Of a stretch of 31,186 nucleotides of DNA, positions 22,571 through 28,752 are shown in pieces. Numbering within the stretch: the first letter of the stretch is position 1; the number at the start of each line of letters is the position of its first letter. The position numbers were made by a program, and so were the translations under genes. The notes below the pieces were generated by a model. That model was not told the DNA's origin. It made no database searches and worked only from the letters and a program-made list of their open reading frames with translations. Source of the stretch: a virus; the IMG/VR virus record IMGVR_UViG_3300031669_000157, positions 1 through 31,186 of that record. One strand, written 5' to 3'.

Positions 22571-23084
22571 CTAAATTGGTATTATCTCCTTCTAAGAACT
22601 TTTCTGTTTTGTCCTGTTCAGTATCTTCTTCGTTACATGGTACGTTTATAATGTTTTTATTCTTTTCTAAAAATTTATCTATTATTTCTTCTCTTGTTGC
22701 AATAAGAATATTAGTATTTCCTCTTCCACCAGTAAGTGATTTGTCGTTAGCTAACTCAAGTTGTTTAAGTTCTTTTAGTGTTTTTGATTTTTTGTTTTGA
22801 ATGTTTATCTTATTAAGTGTATCGGCGGCACGAGCAACTGATGTAATAAGACCCGAAAATGCTATTAATTCTTCTGCTTCAAATCCACTAGCAATAGTTT
22901 GTTGTATTGCTTCTACAGTTTCTATTCCAGAATCTATTAGCGTACTAACCTTTTGTATAATATAATTGTTTATGTTATCATCATCAAGACTTAGTTTTTT
23001 AGCACTTGGTTGTTTGTTTAATGTTGATGTACATTCTTCGTTTTTAAGATCTTCTAGTATTTTATCTAAATCTTCGTCTGGCAT
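22563..23084 (-). CDS. 16: Small terminase subunit, gp16-like
   Basis: gp16 binds phage DNA and stimulates the packaging motor gp17. 173 residues (T4 gp16 is 164). The central helical hairpin (TVEAIQQTIASGFEAEELIAFSGLITSVARAADTL) aligns with T4 gp16 ([37 protein letters not shown]). The C-terminal TNILIATREEIIDKFLE corresponds to ATVFMGSPTELMDEIGD. It is acidic at both ends, as in T4. A late-promoter motif lies 15 nt upstream with AAAAGGAAG. Gene 17 is not in this window, which is unusual because 16 and 17 are adjacent in T4. Confidence 0.78.
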   Translation of the reverse strand: MPDEDLDKILEDLKNEECTSTLNKQPSAKKLSLDDDNINNYIIQKVSTLIDSGIETVEAIQQTIASGFEAEELIAFSGLITSVARAADTLNKINIQNKKSKTLKELKQLELANDKSLTGGRGNTNILIATREEIIDKFLEKNKNIINVPCNEEDTEQDKTEKFLEGDNTNLDE

Positions 23085-23098
23085 ATAACACTTCCTTT

Positions 23099-23108
23099 TA
23101 AATATTTA
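23099..23108 (-). promoter_or_regulatory. Putative late promoter of gene 16
   Basis: TAAATATTTA (self-complementary, so usable on either strand), followed on the minus strand by AAAAGGAAG and the ATG at 23084. Confidence 0.6.
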
Positions 23109-23178
23109 TTAATTTTACCCAAAAAGGCTTATATTTATGGTGTTATTACAGTTTTATCTTAAATATATATTTTTTATA

Positions 23179-23206
23179 TTGAATATCTATTGTTTTATGT
23201 TATTAT
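23179..23206 (+). promoter_or_regulatory. Host-type promoter of the Smr-to-gp44 operon
   Basis: TTGAAT (23179-23184), 16-nt spacer, TATTAT (23201-23206) with an upstream TG (extended -10). The expected start, about 6 nt downstream, coincides with the second ATG (23213). Confidence 0.5.
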
Positions 23207-23440
23207 ATGAGTATGTTCGAGTTAGATTTACATGGTATTAAGCATATTATTGCTAGACAGTTGTTAGAAAAAACAATTAATAGACTGTGGGGCACAAATC
23301 AAGACCTTCATATCATAACAGGTCATAGTAATGATATGAAGAAAATTGTTATTGACCTTTTAACTGAATACAAGCTAGAATACACAATCGGAGACTTTAG
23401 TGGACAAAATACAGGCTTTATACGAACATATCTAGATTGA
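23207..23440 (+). CDS. Smr-domain protein
   Basis: 77 residues, essentially one Smr domain (the C-terminal module of MutS2): LDLHGIKHIIARQLLE with the LDLHG motif at 6-10 and HIITGHSND at about 35-43, then a short C-terminal strand (GFIRTYL). Smr domains bind or cut nucleic acid, acting on branched DNA or stalled-ribosome mRNA. A full-length Smr usually has GxG where GHS stands here. The first ATG touches the promoter -10, so the start at 23213 (third codon) is also likely; no Shine-Dalgarno. First gene of an operon running to gp44. Confidence 0.82.
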   Translation: MSMFELDLHGIKHIIARQLLEKTINRLWGTNQDLHIITGHSNDMKKIVIDLLTEYKLEYTIGDFSGQNTGFIRTYLD

Positions 23441-23450
23441 AAGGAATTAT

Positions 23451-23699
23451 ATGCCATATATTAAAAAAGATAAACGAGAAATAATGGATGCTGTTATTAA
23501 GAAAATGATCGATTGTAATGTTAAAGCTGATGGTGATTTAAACTATATTCTTTTTAAATTTTGTAAATATAATATAGAGCCAAGTTATAATAATTATAAG
23601 AATTTTTGTGGCGAATTAAGACAATGTGCTACAGAAATTGAAAGAAAACTATTAAGTGATTATGAAGAAACAAAAGAAAAAGAAAACGGTGTTATATAA
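23451..23699 (+). CDS. DUF6899-like small protein
   Basis: 82 residues, starting MPYIKKDKREIMDAVIKKMID and including GDLNYILFKFCKY and YNNYKNFCGELRQCATEIERKLLSDYE. This is the layout of a common uncharacterised phage/bacterial family (MPYIxxxxRxxLD...GxLNYxLT...YxxxxxxxGxLExxKxExYRRxxxxYE), which I recall as DUF6899. Function unknown. AAAGGAA lies before the ATG; the end overlaps the next start (TAATG). Confidence 0.75.
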   Translation: MPYIKKDKREIMDAVIKKMIDCNVKADGDLNYILFKFCKYNIEPSYNNYKNFCGELRQCATEIERKLLSDYEETKEKENGVI

Positions 23700-23956
23700 T
23701 GACTAACGATAGTATATCAGAATGTGGTTGGAGAGCGTTGCGTGGGATTGTATTGTTATGTGGGTTTTTGTGGGCGGCTATTATGGCAGCCTGTGCGGGA
23801 CTAGAACAACAATGGACTAAAGGAATATATTTCATACTTATAATGATGATTGTTGATAAGGGCATACATAATTTATATATAGAAATAAAAAGAAAAAAAA
23901 ATAAACAAAAAGGAGAAACAAAAATGAAAAGAATGAAAATAGAAAAGAGAATATAA
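23699..23956 (+). CDS. Small membrane protein
   Basis: 85 residues. Two hydrophobic segments at about 16-35 (GIVLLCGFLWAAIMAACAG) and 42-54 (GIYFILIMMIVDKG), then a strongly basic C-terminal tail (KRKKNKQKGETKMKRMK), predicting inner-membrane insertion with the tail in the cytoplasm. No holin motif is certain. Translationally coupled to its upstream neighbour. Inside the C-terminus, AAAGGAG precedes another ATG (23924) in the same frame, which gives only a short basic peptide. Confidence 0.65.
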   Translation: MTNDSISECGWRALRGIVLLCGFLWAAIMAACAGLEQQWTKGIYFILIMMIVDKGIHNLYIEIKRKKNKQKGETKMKRMKIEKRI

Positions 23957-23957
23957 T

Positions 23958-24557
23958 ATGAAATTTGATAAAATAATATCTACAATGTTAACAGAAGATA
24001 TAACAAATGATCAGTATAATAAAATGAAAGACTGGTTTGACAAAAGAACTAATAATCATATTAAGTTAGTTCAAAAATATTGTAAGAAAATTGAAGAATA
24101 TGATCCACAAAAATTTATGGGATTAAGTTTACAAGCAAAACCACATGATCAAAGTAAATTTAAACAACCAGAACTTGATCCATATCTTTATATTTCATGG
24201 GATTATAAATGTAAAGACGATGGAGTAGCTTTTGATATTCCAGATGATATAAATGATAAAATGAATAAGGCAACTGAACATCACGTTAAGACAAATCCAC
24301 ATCATCCAGACTATCATTCCGATAAAGAAGTTAATTTAATTAATAGAGCAGATAGAGATAAACCACCAGCAGAAATTATTGATGCTACAAAAATGCCTAT
24401 ATTAGATGTTGCTGAAATGGTTGCCGATTGGTGTGCTATGGGCGAAGAAAAGGGTACACAACCAAAAAGTTGGGCTAATAAAAACGTAAATATACGGTGG
24501 AAATTTACTCCCAAACAAACAAAGTTAATATATGAATTAATACAGGCAATATTTTAA
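23958..24557 (+). CDS. DUF5662-like protein
   Basis: 199 residues. The conserved pattern HDQSKF ... ELDPYLYISWDY ... EHHVKTNPHHPDYH ... ADWCAMGEEKG resembles the DUF5662 family, whose paired His/Asp residues suggest an HD-type metal site. The function of the family is not established. The N-terminus MKFDKIISTMLTE|D ends in an LTE site, so it might be a head-targeted protein, but this is weak. It follows the membrane protein gene with a 1-nt gap. Confidence 0.75.
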   Translation: MKFDKIISTMLTEDITNDQYNKMKDWFDKRTNNHIKLVQKYCKKIEEYDPQKFMGLSLQAKPHDQSKFKQPELDPYLYISWDYKCKDDGVAFDIPDDINDKMNKATEHHVKTNPHHPDYHSDKEVNLINRADRDKPPAEIIDATKMPILDVAEMVADWCAMGEEKGTQPKSWANKNVNIRWKFTPKQTKLIYELIQAIF

Positions 24558-24576
24558 AAGAAAGGAACAAAGAATT

Positions 24577-25320
24577 ATGCATGACCCAATGACAGTAGCT
24601 TTTGATATTAGGTATCCTTGGAAAACTAGATGTAAGATGGGGGATGGTTCTATAAAAAAAGGGAATTTTAGAAAACCTTTTATAACTATATGGCATGTTG
24701 ATCCAGAGAAAGATGGGACTGATGATTCATGTGGATGGTTTTTAAGGGCAAGACATTTAGATAAAGATATTTTGAAAAAAATTGTTAATGATTTTGAATT
24801 TGAATGGGACCGTACATTTCGTCCTTCAGGATTTGATACAATAGACGGTCAGGTGCTTCTACACCTATACCAGCCCCCTGTTTATTCGTGTGGTTGGTTT
24901 CATCCTAATGGTGATCCTCATTTATCTCCAATAGGTATAACTGTAAATATGTTTTGGAGAGCAGCATATAATTGTCTTGGTTCTAAAAGGGCTAAAAAGT
25001 ATATGAATAAAAATCCTTTTGGTATTATTCATTTCGCAGAGAATAATGTAGATTCTTTATATGATGGGATTATTAGAAAATTTGAAAAAGGATGTAATGA
25101 AGAATATACTAAAGAAGAAAGAAAAAAAAGAATTCATAGTATGGCTTCTTGTATATACGCTTATATTATGAGAGATGTTCGTCCTTGGTATAAACATCCT
25201 AAATGGCATATTCATCATTGGAGGGTTCAAATTCATCCATTACAAAAAACTAAAAGGTTGTTGTTTGATATATGTGATAAAAATAATAAAACCGAGGAAA
25301 CGAAAGGAAATAATAAATGA
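24577..25320 (+). CDS. Conserved hypothetical protein (HDPMTVAF family)
   Basis: 247 residues, unusually rich in Trp and His. The segments MHDPMTVAFDIRYPW, FITIWHVDPEKDGTDDSCGWF, SCGWFHPNGDPH and PWYKHPKWHIHHWRVQIHP are those of an uncharacterised family I recall from phages and prophages. The clustered His/Cys/Asp suggest metal binding. AAAGGAA lies 11 nt before the ATG. It overlaps the next gene by 4 nt (ATGA). Confidence 0.72.
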   Translation: MHDPMTVAFDIRYPWKTRCKMGDGSIKKGNFRKPFITIWHVDPEKDGTDDSCGWFLRARHLDKDILKKIVNDFEFEWDRTFRPSGFDTIDGQVLLHLYQPPVYSCGWFHPNGDPHLSPIGITVNMFWRAAYNCLGSKRAKKYMNKNPFGIIHFAENNVDSLYDGIIRKFEKGCNEEYTKEERKKRIHSMASCIYAYIMRDVRPWYKHPKWHIHHWRVQIHPLQKTKRLLFDICDKNNKTEETKGNNK

Positions 25321-25559
25321 AAAAAGAAAAGGAAATTAAATTAATAGAAATTGAATTAGATTTAGAGCAAGACATTATTGATCGTCTTATTGAACATGCA
25401 AAGAAAAATATTGTTAATGATAAACAAGCCTTGATTGATTGGTCTGTAAATGATATATTATTACAAATAGTAACTAACGCTAAAAACAAAGAAAAAGTAA
25501 AGAAAGCAACGAAAGTAAAGAAAGGAAAAAATAATGGCACACGTAAAAGTAACCGTTGA
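25317..25559 (+). CDS. Small helical hypothetical protein
   Basis: 80 residues, charged and helical (IELDLEQDIIDRLIEHAKKNIVNDKQALIDWSVNDIL) with a Lys-rich end. The pattern recalls the ribbon-helix-helix-type accessory proteins of phages, but this is uncertain. Starts within the previous stop; AAAGGAA lies 8 nt upstream. Its 3' end overlaps the next gene by 26 nt. Confidence 0.6.
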   Translation: MKKEKEIKLIEIELDLEQDIIDRLIEHAKKNIVNDKQALIDWSVNDILLQIVTNAKNKEKVKKATKVKKGKNNGTRKSNR

Positions 25560-25716
25560 GGGTGTAGGTAATTTTGAAATTGATACAATTAAAGTTGATG
25601 AATTGGTTTCATGGTTATCATGTAACAAAGCAGTAAAAATTGTTAAAGATAATACAATTAGTGAAGTTAAAGACGATAAATATACAGGTCGTATTTTATT
25701 GAACGAACAGATATAA
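25534..25716 (+). CDS. Small hypothetical protein
   Basis: 60 residues, a small beta-rich protein: MAHVKVTVEGVGNFEIDTIK ... ELVSWLSCNKAVKI. AAAGGAA is 9 nt before the ATG. Family not recognised; the sequence suggests a compact domain with two strands, a helix and strands. Confidence 0.62.
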   Translation: MAHVKVTVEGVGNFEIDTIKVDELVSWLSCNKAVKIVKDNTISEVKDDKYTGRILLNEQI

Positions 25717-25765
25717 TAACGCATATGAGAAACTTCGAGTGAAAGATGTCTAACCAGCAACCCCA

Positions 25766-25948
25766 ATGCAGAGGGGAATGTACGACCCTGATGGCGTGTC
25801 TGTGGTGGGCACGATATGTGCACAGTTGAATATGGAATTAAAAAGACATAATGAAAAGGTTAAAAGGCATAGATTGATAGCGATATTTGTTGGTTTTTTT
25901 ATTGGGGTTGTTATAGTACTAGGTGTTAAATGTTTGAAAATTTATTAA
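25766..25948 (+). CDS. Small single-span membrane protein
   Basis: 60 residues: a polar N-terminus (MYDPDGVSVVGTICAQLN), a basic stretch (ELKRHNEKVKRHR), then one transmembrane helix at about 37-57 (LIAIFVGFFIGVVIVLGV). The 3' end overlaps the gp44 start by 19 nt. The start is uncertain (25766 or 25778); an AGAGGGGA just before the second ATG is too close to be a normal ribosome site. The first 65 bp are much less AT-rich than the rest. Confidence 0.5.
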   Translation: MQRGMYDPDGVSVVGTICAQLNMELKRHNEKVKRHRLIAIFVGFFIGVVIVLGVKCLKIY

Positions 25949-26874
25949 TAGAAAAATATAGACCCAAAACTCTTGATGATATTGTATTATCTGATAAGAA
26001 TAGACAATATTTTGAACAAATTAAAAATAAACAAGAAATTCCACATATTATGTTTGCAGGGTCTCCTGGAATTGGAAAAAGTTCGCTTGCTAAAATTTTA
26101 GTTACTGATATTTTAGATTGTCAATATCTCTATATTAATGCAAGTGCTGAATCTGGTGTTGATGTAATTAGAACAAAGGTGACAAATTTTGCCCAAACAG
26201 GTTCCATTGATGGTAAGTTGAAAGTAGTAATACTTGATGAGTGCGATGGTTTATCACAAGCAAAAACTGGTTCGGGTACAAGTGCACAACAGGCACTTCG
26301 TAATGTAATTGAAGAATATTCATCTAATACTCGTTTTATAGCAACATGTAATTATCGTTCAAAAATAATTGAAGCATTAGATTCTAGATTTCAGGTGTTT
26401 GATTTAACACCACCATACGAGAAAGTTGTTGAACGTGCAATTCATGTATTAAAAGCAGAATCTATTGTTGTTCCAGAGGAACATAAACAAAAACTTTTAT
26501 CGTTAATTAAAACAAATTATCCAGACCTTCGTAAAATAATAGGTGAAATTCATAAAAACACTGTTGATGGTAAGTTAATTCTTTCAGAACAGCAAAACAA
26601 GCTTGATTTTGCTGAAACGGTGTTTGATAAAATAACTAATAAACAAATTAAAGATGTTAGATCGTTTGTTATTCAGAATGAAATTCAATTTGGGAATAAT
26701 TACCATACCCTATTAAGAAATTTGTTTGATGTTGTTTATAATAGCACTTTAGATTTTGATAAAAAACGGGCAGCTATGTTAATAATAGCAAATGCAATGG
26801 GACAACATGGACAAGTAATGGATGTTGAAATAAATTGTTATGCATGTCTGTTGGAACTTAGTGAAATTGTTTAA
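25930..26874 (+). CDS. 44: Sliding-clamp loader ATPase subunit, gp44-like
   Basis: gp44 (with gp62) loads the sliding clamp gp45 onto primed DNA for replication and for late transcription. 314 residues (T4: 319). AAA+ features: LIEKYRPKTLDDIV N-terminal box, Walker A GSPGIGKSS (44-52), Walker B VVILDECDG (99-107), sensor 1 ATCNYRSKI (138-146) and arginine finger SRF (R153), followed by an alpha-helical lid and collar domain. It has no strong ribosome site and overlaps the small membrane protein gene, so it is probably translated by coupling. It is the last gene of the operon from 23207; genes 45 and 62 are not in the window. Confidence 0.94.
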   Translation: MFENLLIEKYRPKTLDDIVLSDKNRQYFEQIKNKQEIPHIMFAGSPGIGKSSLAKILVTDILDCQYLYINASAESGVDVIRTKVTNFAQTGSIDGKLKVVILDECDGLSQAKTGSGTSAQQALRNVIEEYSSNTRFIATCNYRSKIIEALDSRFQVFDLTPPYEKVVERAIHVLKAESIVVPEEHKQKLLSLIKTNYPDLRKIIGEIHKNTVDGKLILSEQQNKLDFAETVFDKITNKQIKDVRSFVIQNEIQFGNNYHTLLRNLFDVVYNSTLDFDKKRAAMLIIANAMGQHGQVMDVEINCYACLLELSEIV

Positions 26875-27194
26875 GTTTTTGAAAACCAATCTTTACCTAT
26901 ACGATGTTCTAATGAACCGGAATGAAATTTAATCCAATATCCGTTATGTTCTGGGTTAATTGCTGATGCCCCGGAACCACTATATGATAATATCATTTGA
27001 GGATAATCACTAGGGTCTATATATGCATCCACCACAATATCATCTGGAGATATTAATGCTATTCCATATCCTTCATCTTTCCAATCATTAATAAAATCAA
27101 AGATGTTTATTGGTTTTCTTCTATCAGGAAGTTTATGTTGTTTTTTGATATTATTATATGCTTCTGCTAATAAATGTGTGTCTTTATCGTTCAT
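26871..27194 (-). CDS. Small hypothetical protein with LAE leader
   Basis: 107 residues. The N-terminus MNDKDTHLLAE|AYNNI matches the motif shared by several small proteins here and contains an LAE|A site typical for gp21. The remainder (INIFDFINDWKDEGYGIALI ... DDIVVDAYID ... YWIKFHSGSLEHRIG) is a compact alpha/beta protein of unknown family. AAAGG precedes the ATG. Its TAA overlaps the end of gp44 by 4 nt. Confidence 0.68.
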   Translation of the reverse strand: MNDKDTHLLAEAYNNIKKQHKLPDRRKPINIFDFINDWKDEGYGIALISPDDIVVDAYIDPSDYPQMILSYSGSGASAINPEHNGYWIKFHSGSLEHRIGKDWFSKT

Positions 27195-27204
27195 ATGTTA
27201 ACCT

Positions 27205-28113
27205 TTATGCTCCAATAGAAGGAGATCCACTAGCAATTTCTACACTCTTGTTTGGTTCAAATTCTGTAATATCATCTTGATCTTCACTAACATCCACTGT
27301 GCCATCTACAACATTGGTAATCATTTTTCTTAATGTTTCAGAATCAATCTCACCAGAAAATTTGATTTTAAGTGTATTATCATCAAGCCATTCTTTGTTC
27401 ATGTTATTACTCATGCCTTCCATACCTTCTATTTTATTTATAATAGCGTCTGGATTTTTACCGTATGGTTGACCAAATGTAATGGTATAACCTTTTAATG
27501 GTGTGTTGTTATTGTTTCCTGCTAATATGTTATCATAAACCGCTTCAAGTGTTAATTTGCCTTGATTTTTTTTGGTTACTTCTACAGGTCTTGTAATGTG
27601 TTTTCTTCCATCTGTTGGTGTAGGGTTAAATTCTGGTTTTGTGTTTTTATCTGGATTTTTACGATTCTTATCAGAAGAATTTACGGTTTGTGGCATTTCA
27701 ACTTTGTTCTTTCGTTTTAAACTGTCTGGAATTGGTGATAAATTACCATTAGTGTCTACAATCTCCAAAATTTCCAACGGTACGGTAATTGGGTCTCTCC
27801 ACAGCCCGGGTGCGTATTCGATAACTATATCTACAAAGTAATCTGTTGGTGCACGAGTACCAGCATTATGTCCACCGCCATAATTTCCAGTAGTAGTAGG
27901 TCTACTACTTTTAACGGCACAAACCCTTAAGTTAAGATCAGTATTCATAGCATTTTCTAGTGCTTTTTGATATGGTTCTGTATTTGCTTTAACTTTTTCG
28001 TTTTTTAATGCGTCTTTACGTATTTTTACCAGGTCCCCAGATAATACGCCGCCTTGTTCAAAGCGTGTAATGGTTGATTCAATTATAGTTTCGTATTTAC
28101 CAGTAAATTTCAT
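27205..28113 (-). CDS. Conserved T4-like phage protein, probably virion-associated
   Basis: 302 residues. The N-terminal part (GKYETIIESTITRFEQGGVLSGDLVKIRKDAL; NLRVCAVKSSRPTTTG; PTDYFVDIVIEYAPGLWRDPITVPLEILEIVD; PIPDSLKRKNK) is a pattern I recall from uncharacterised proteins of marine T4-like phages. The middle is low complexity. At about residue 193 it has LTLEAVYDNILAG, an LxxEA-type helix like the leader motif elsewhere in the window. The C-terminus is a beta/alpha region and an acidic tail. AAGGAG and a late-promoter motif lie upstream, so it is a late gene. Its exact role is unknown. Confidence 0.72.
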   Translation of the reverse strand: MKFTGKYETIIESTITRFEQGGVLSGDLVKIRKDALKNEKVKANTEPYQKALENAMNTDLNLRVCAVKSSRPTTTGNYGGGHNAGTRAPTDYFVDIVIEYAPGLWRDPITVPLEILEIVDTNGNLSPIPDSLKRKNKVEMPQTVNSSDKNRKNPDKNTKPEFNPTPTDGRKHITRPVEVTKKNQGKLTLEAVYDNILAGNNNNTPLKGYTITFGQPYGKNPDAIINKIEGMEGMSNNMNKEWLDDNTLKIKFSGEIDSETLRKMITNVVDGTVDVSEDQDDITEFEPNKSVEIASGSPSIGA

Positions 28114-28135
28114 TATAGTTTCTCCTTAATATACA

Positions 28136-28145
28136 TAATTATTTA
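28136..28145 (-). promoter_or_regulatory. Putative late promoter (minus strand)
   Basis: TAAATAATTA on the minus strand, 22 nt before the start at 28113, with AAGGAGA between. Confidence 0.65.
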
Positions 28146-28219
28146 CTTAATATAGGATAATTATTCAGAACATTTATCGTTTTTTACAATATAATACTGG
28201 ATAAATTACCCCATACGGT

Positions 28220-28229
28220 TAAATATTTA
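28220..28229 (+). promoter_or_regulatory. Putative late promoter of gene 25
   Basis: TAAATATTTA, then 7 nt, then the ATG at 28237. No ribosome-binding site fits. Confidence 0.6.
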
Positions 28230-28236
28230 TAACATT

Positions 28237-28737
28237 ATGGGAAGTATTACTTTAAATAACTTAAAAAACGTTACAAAAACGGATACTGGCTATACATATG
28301 TGGATTTACATCTAGATATTGAAGAAGCCACTATTCCTACTAGTTTTACTAGTGAACGATTACGTGGTAAAGATGTTAGAGTAGATTATGATATTGATGC
28401 TGTAGCAAATTCTCTTAATAATATTTTTAAGACTACTCCGGGTGAACGATTTTTAGTACCTACGTTTGGTATTAAGTTGAAACGGTATTTATTTAGTCCT
28501 ATTTCTAAACCTGTTGCAGAACAAATTGGGTTAGAAATTGTTAGGGCTATTGAATTATGGGAACCAAGAGTTACCGTGGACAGGGTTAATGTTATAGGTA
28601 TTCCAGAAAATAATGAATATGAGGTAACTATTATTATTACAATAAATGCAATTAAGCAACAAATCACCTTTAATAGTATTTTAAACCAAGGTGTTGATAT
28701 AGAAATAGCAAATTTAACTAGGGTTTGCTCTACGTAA
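28237..28737 (+). CDS. 25: Baseplate wedge protein, gp25-like
   Basis: gp25 is a small wedge protein of the contractile-tail baseplate; the family also includes TssE of type VI secretion. 166 residues (T4: 132), with about 40 extra at the N-terminus. Family features: DIDAVANSLNNIFKTTPGERFLVPTFGIKLKRYLF and the wedge-core motif IELWEPRVTVDRV (EPR), then paired strands YEVTIIITINAIKQQITFN. The ATG directly follows a late-promoter motif with no Shine-Dalgarno. Gene 6 follows 15 nt later, as in other contractile systems where gp25 precedes gp6. Confidence 0.93.
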   Translation: MGSITLNNLKNVTKTDTGYTYVDLHLDIEEATIPTSFTSERLRGKDVRVDYDIDAVANSLNNIFKTTPGERFLVPTFGIKLKRYLFSPISKPVAEQIGLEIVRAIELWEPRVTVDRVNVIGIPENNEYEVTIIITINAIKQQITFNSILNQGVDIEIANLTRVCST

Positions 28738-28752
28738 TAAAGGAGATTTAAT

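Noticed and set aside
25746-25829. The 27-codon frame MSNQQPQ... as a real gene
   Set aside because: No convincing ribosome site or domain; kept only as an oddity in the findings.
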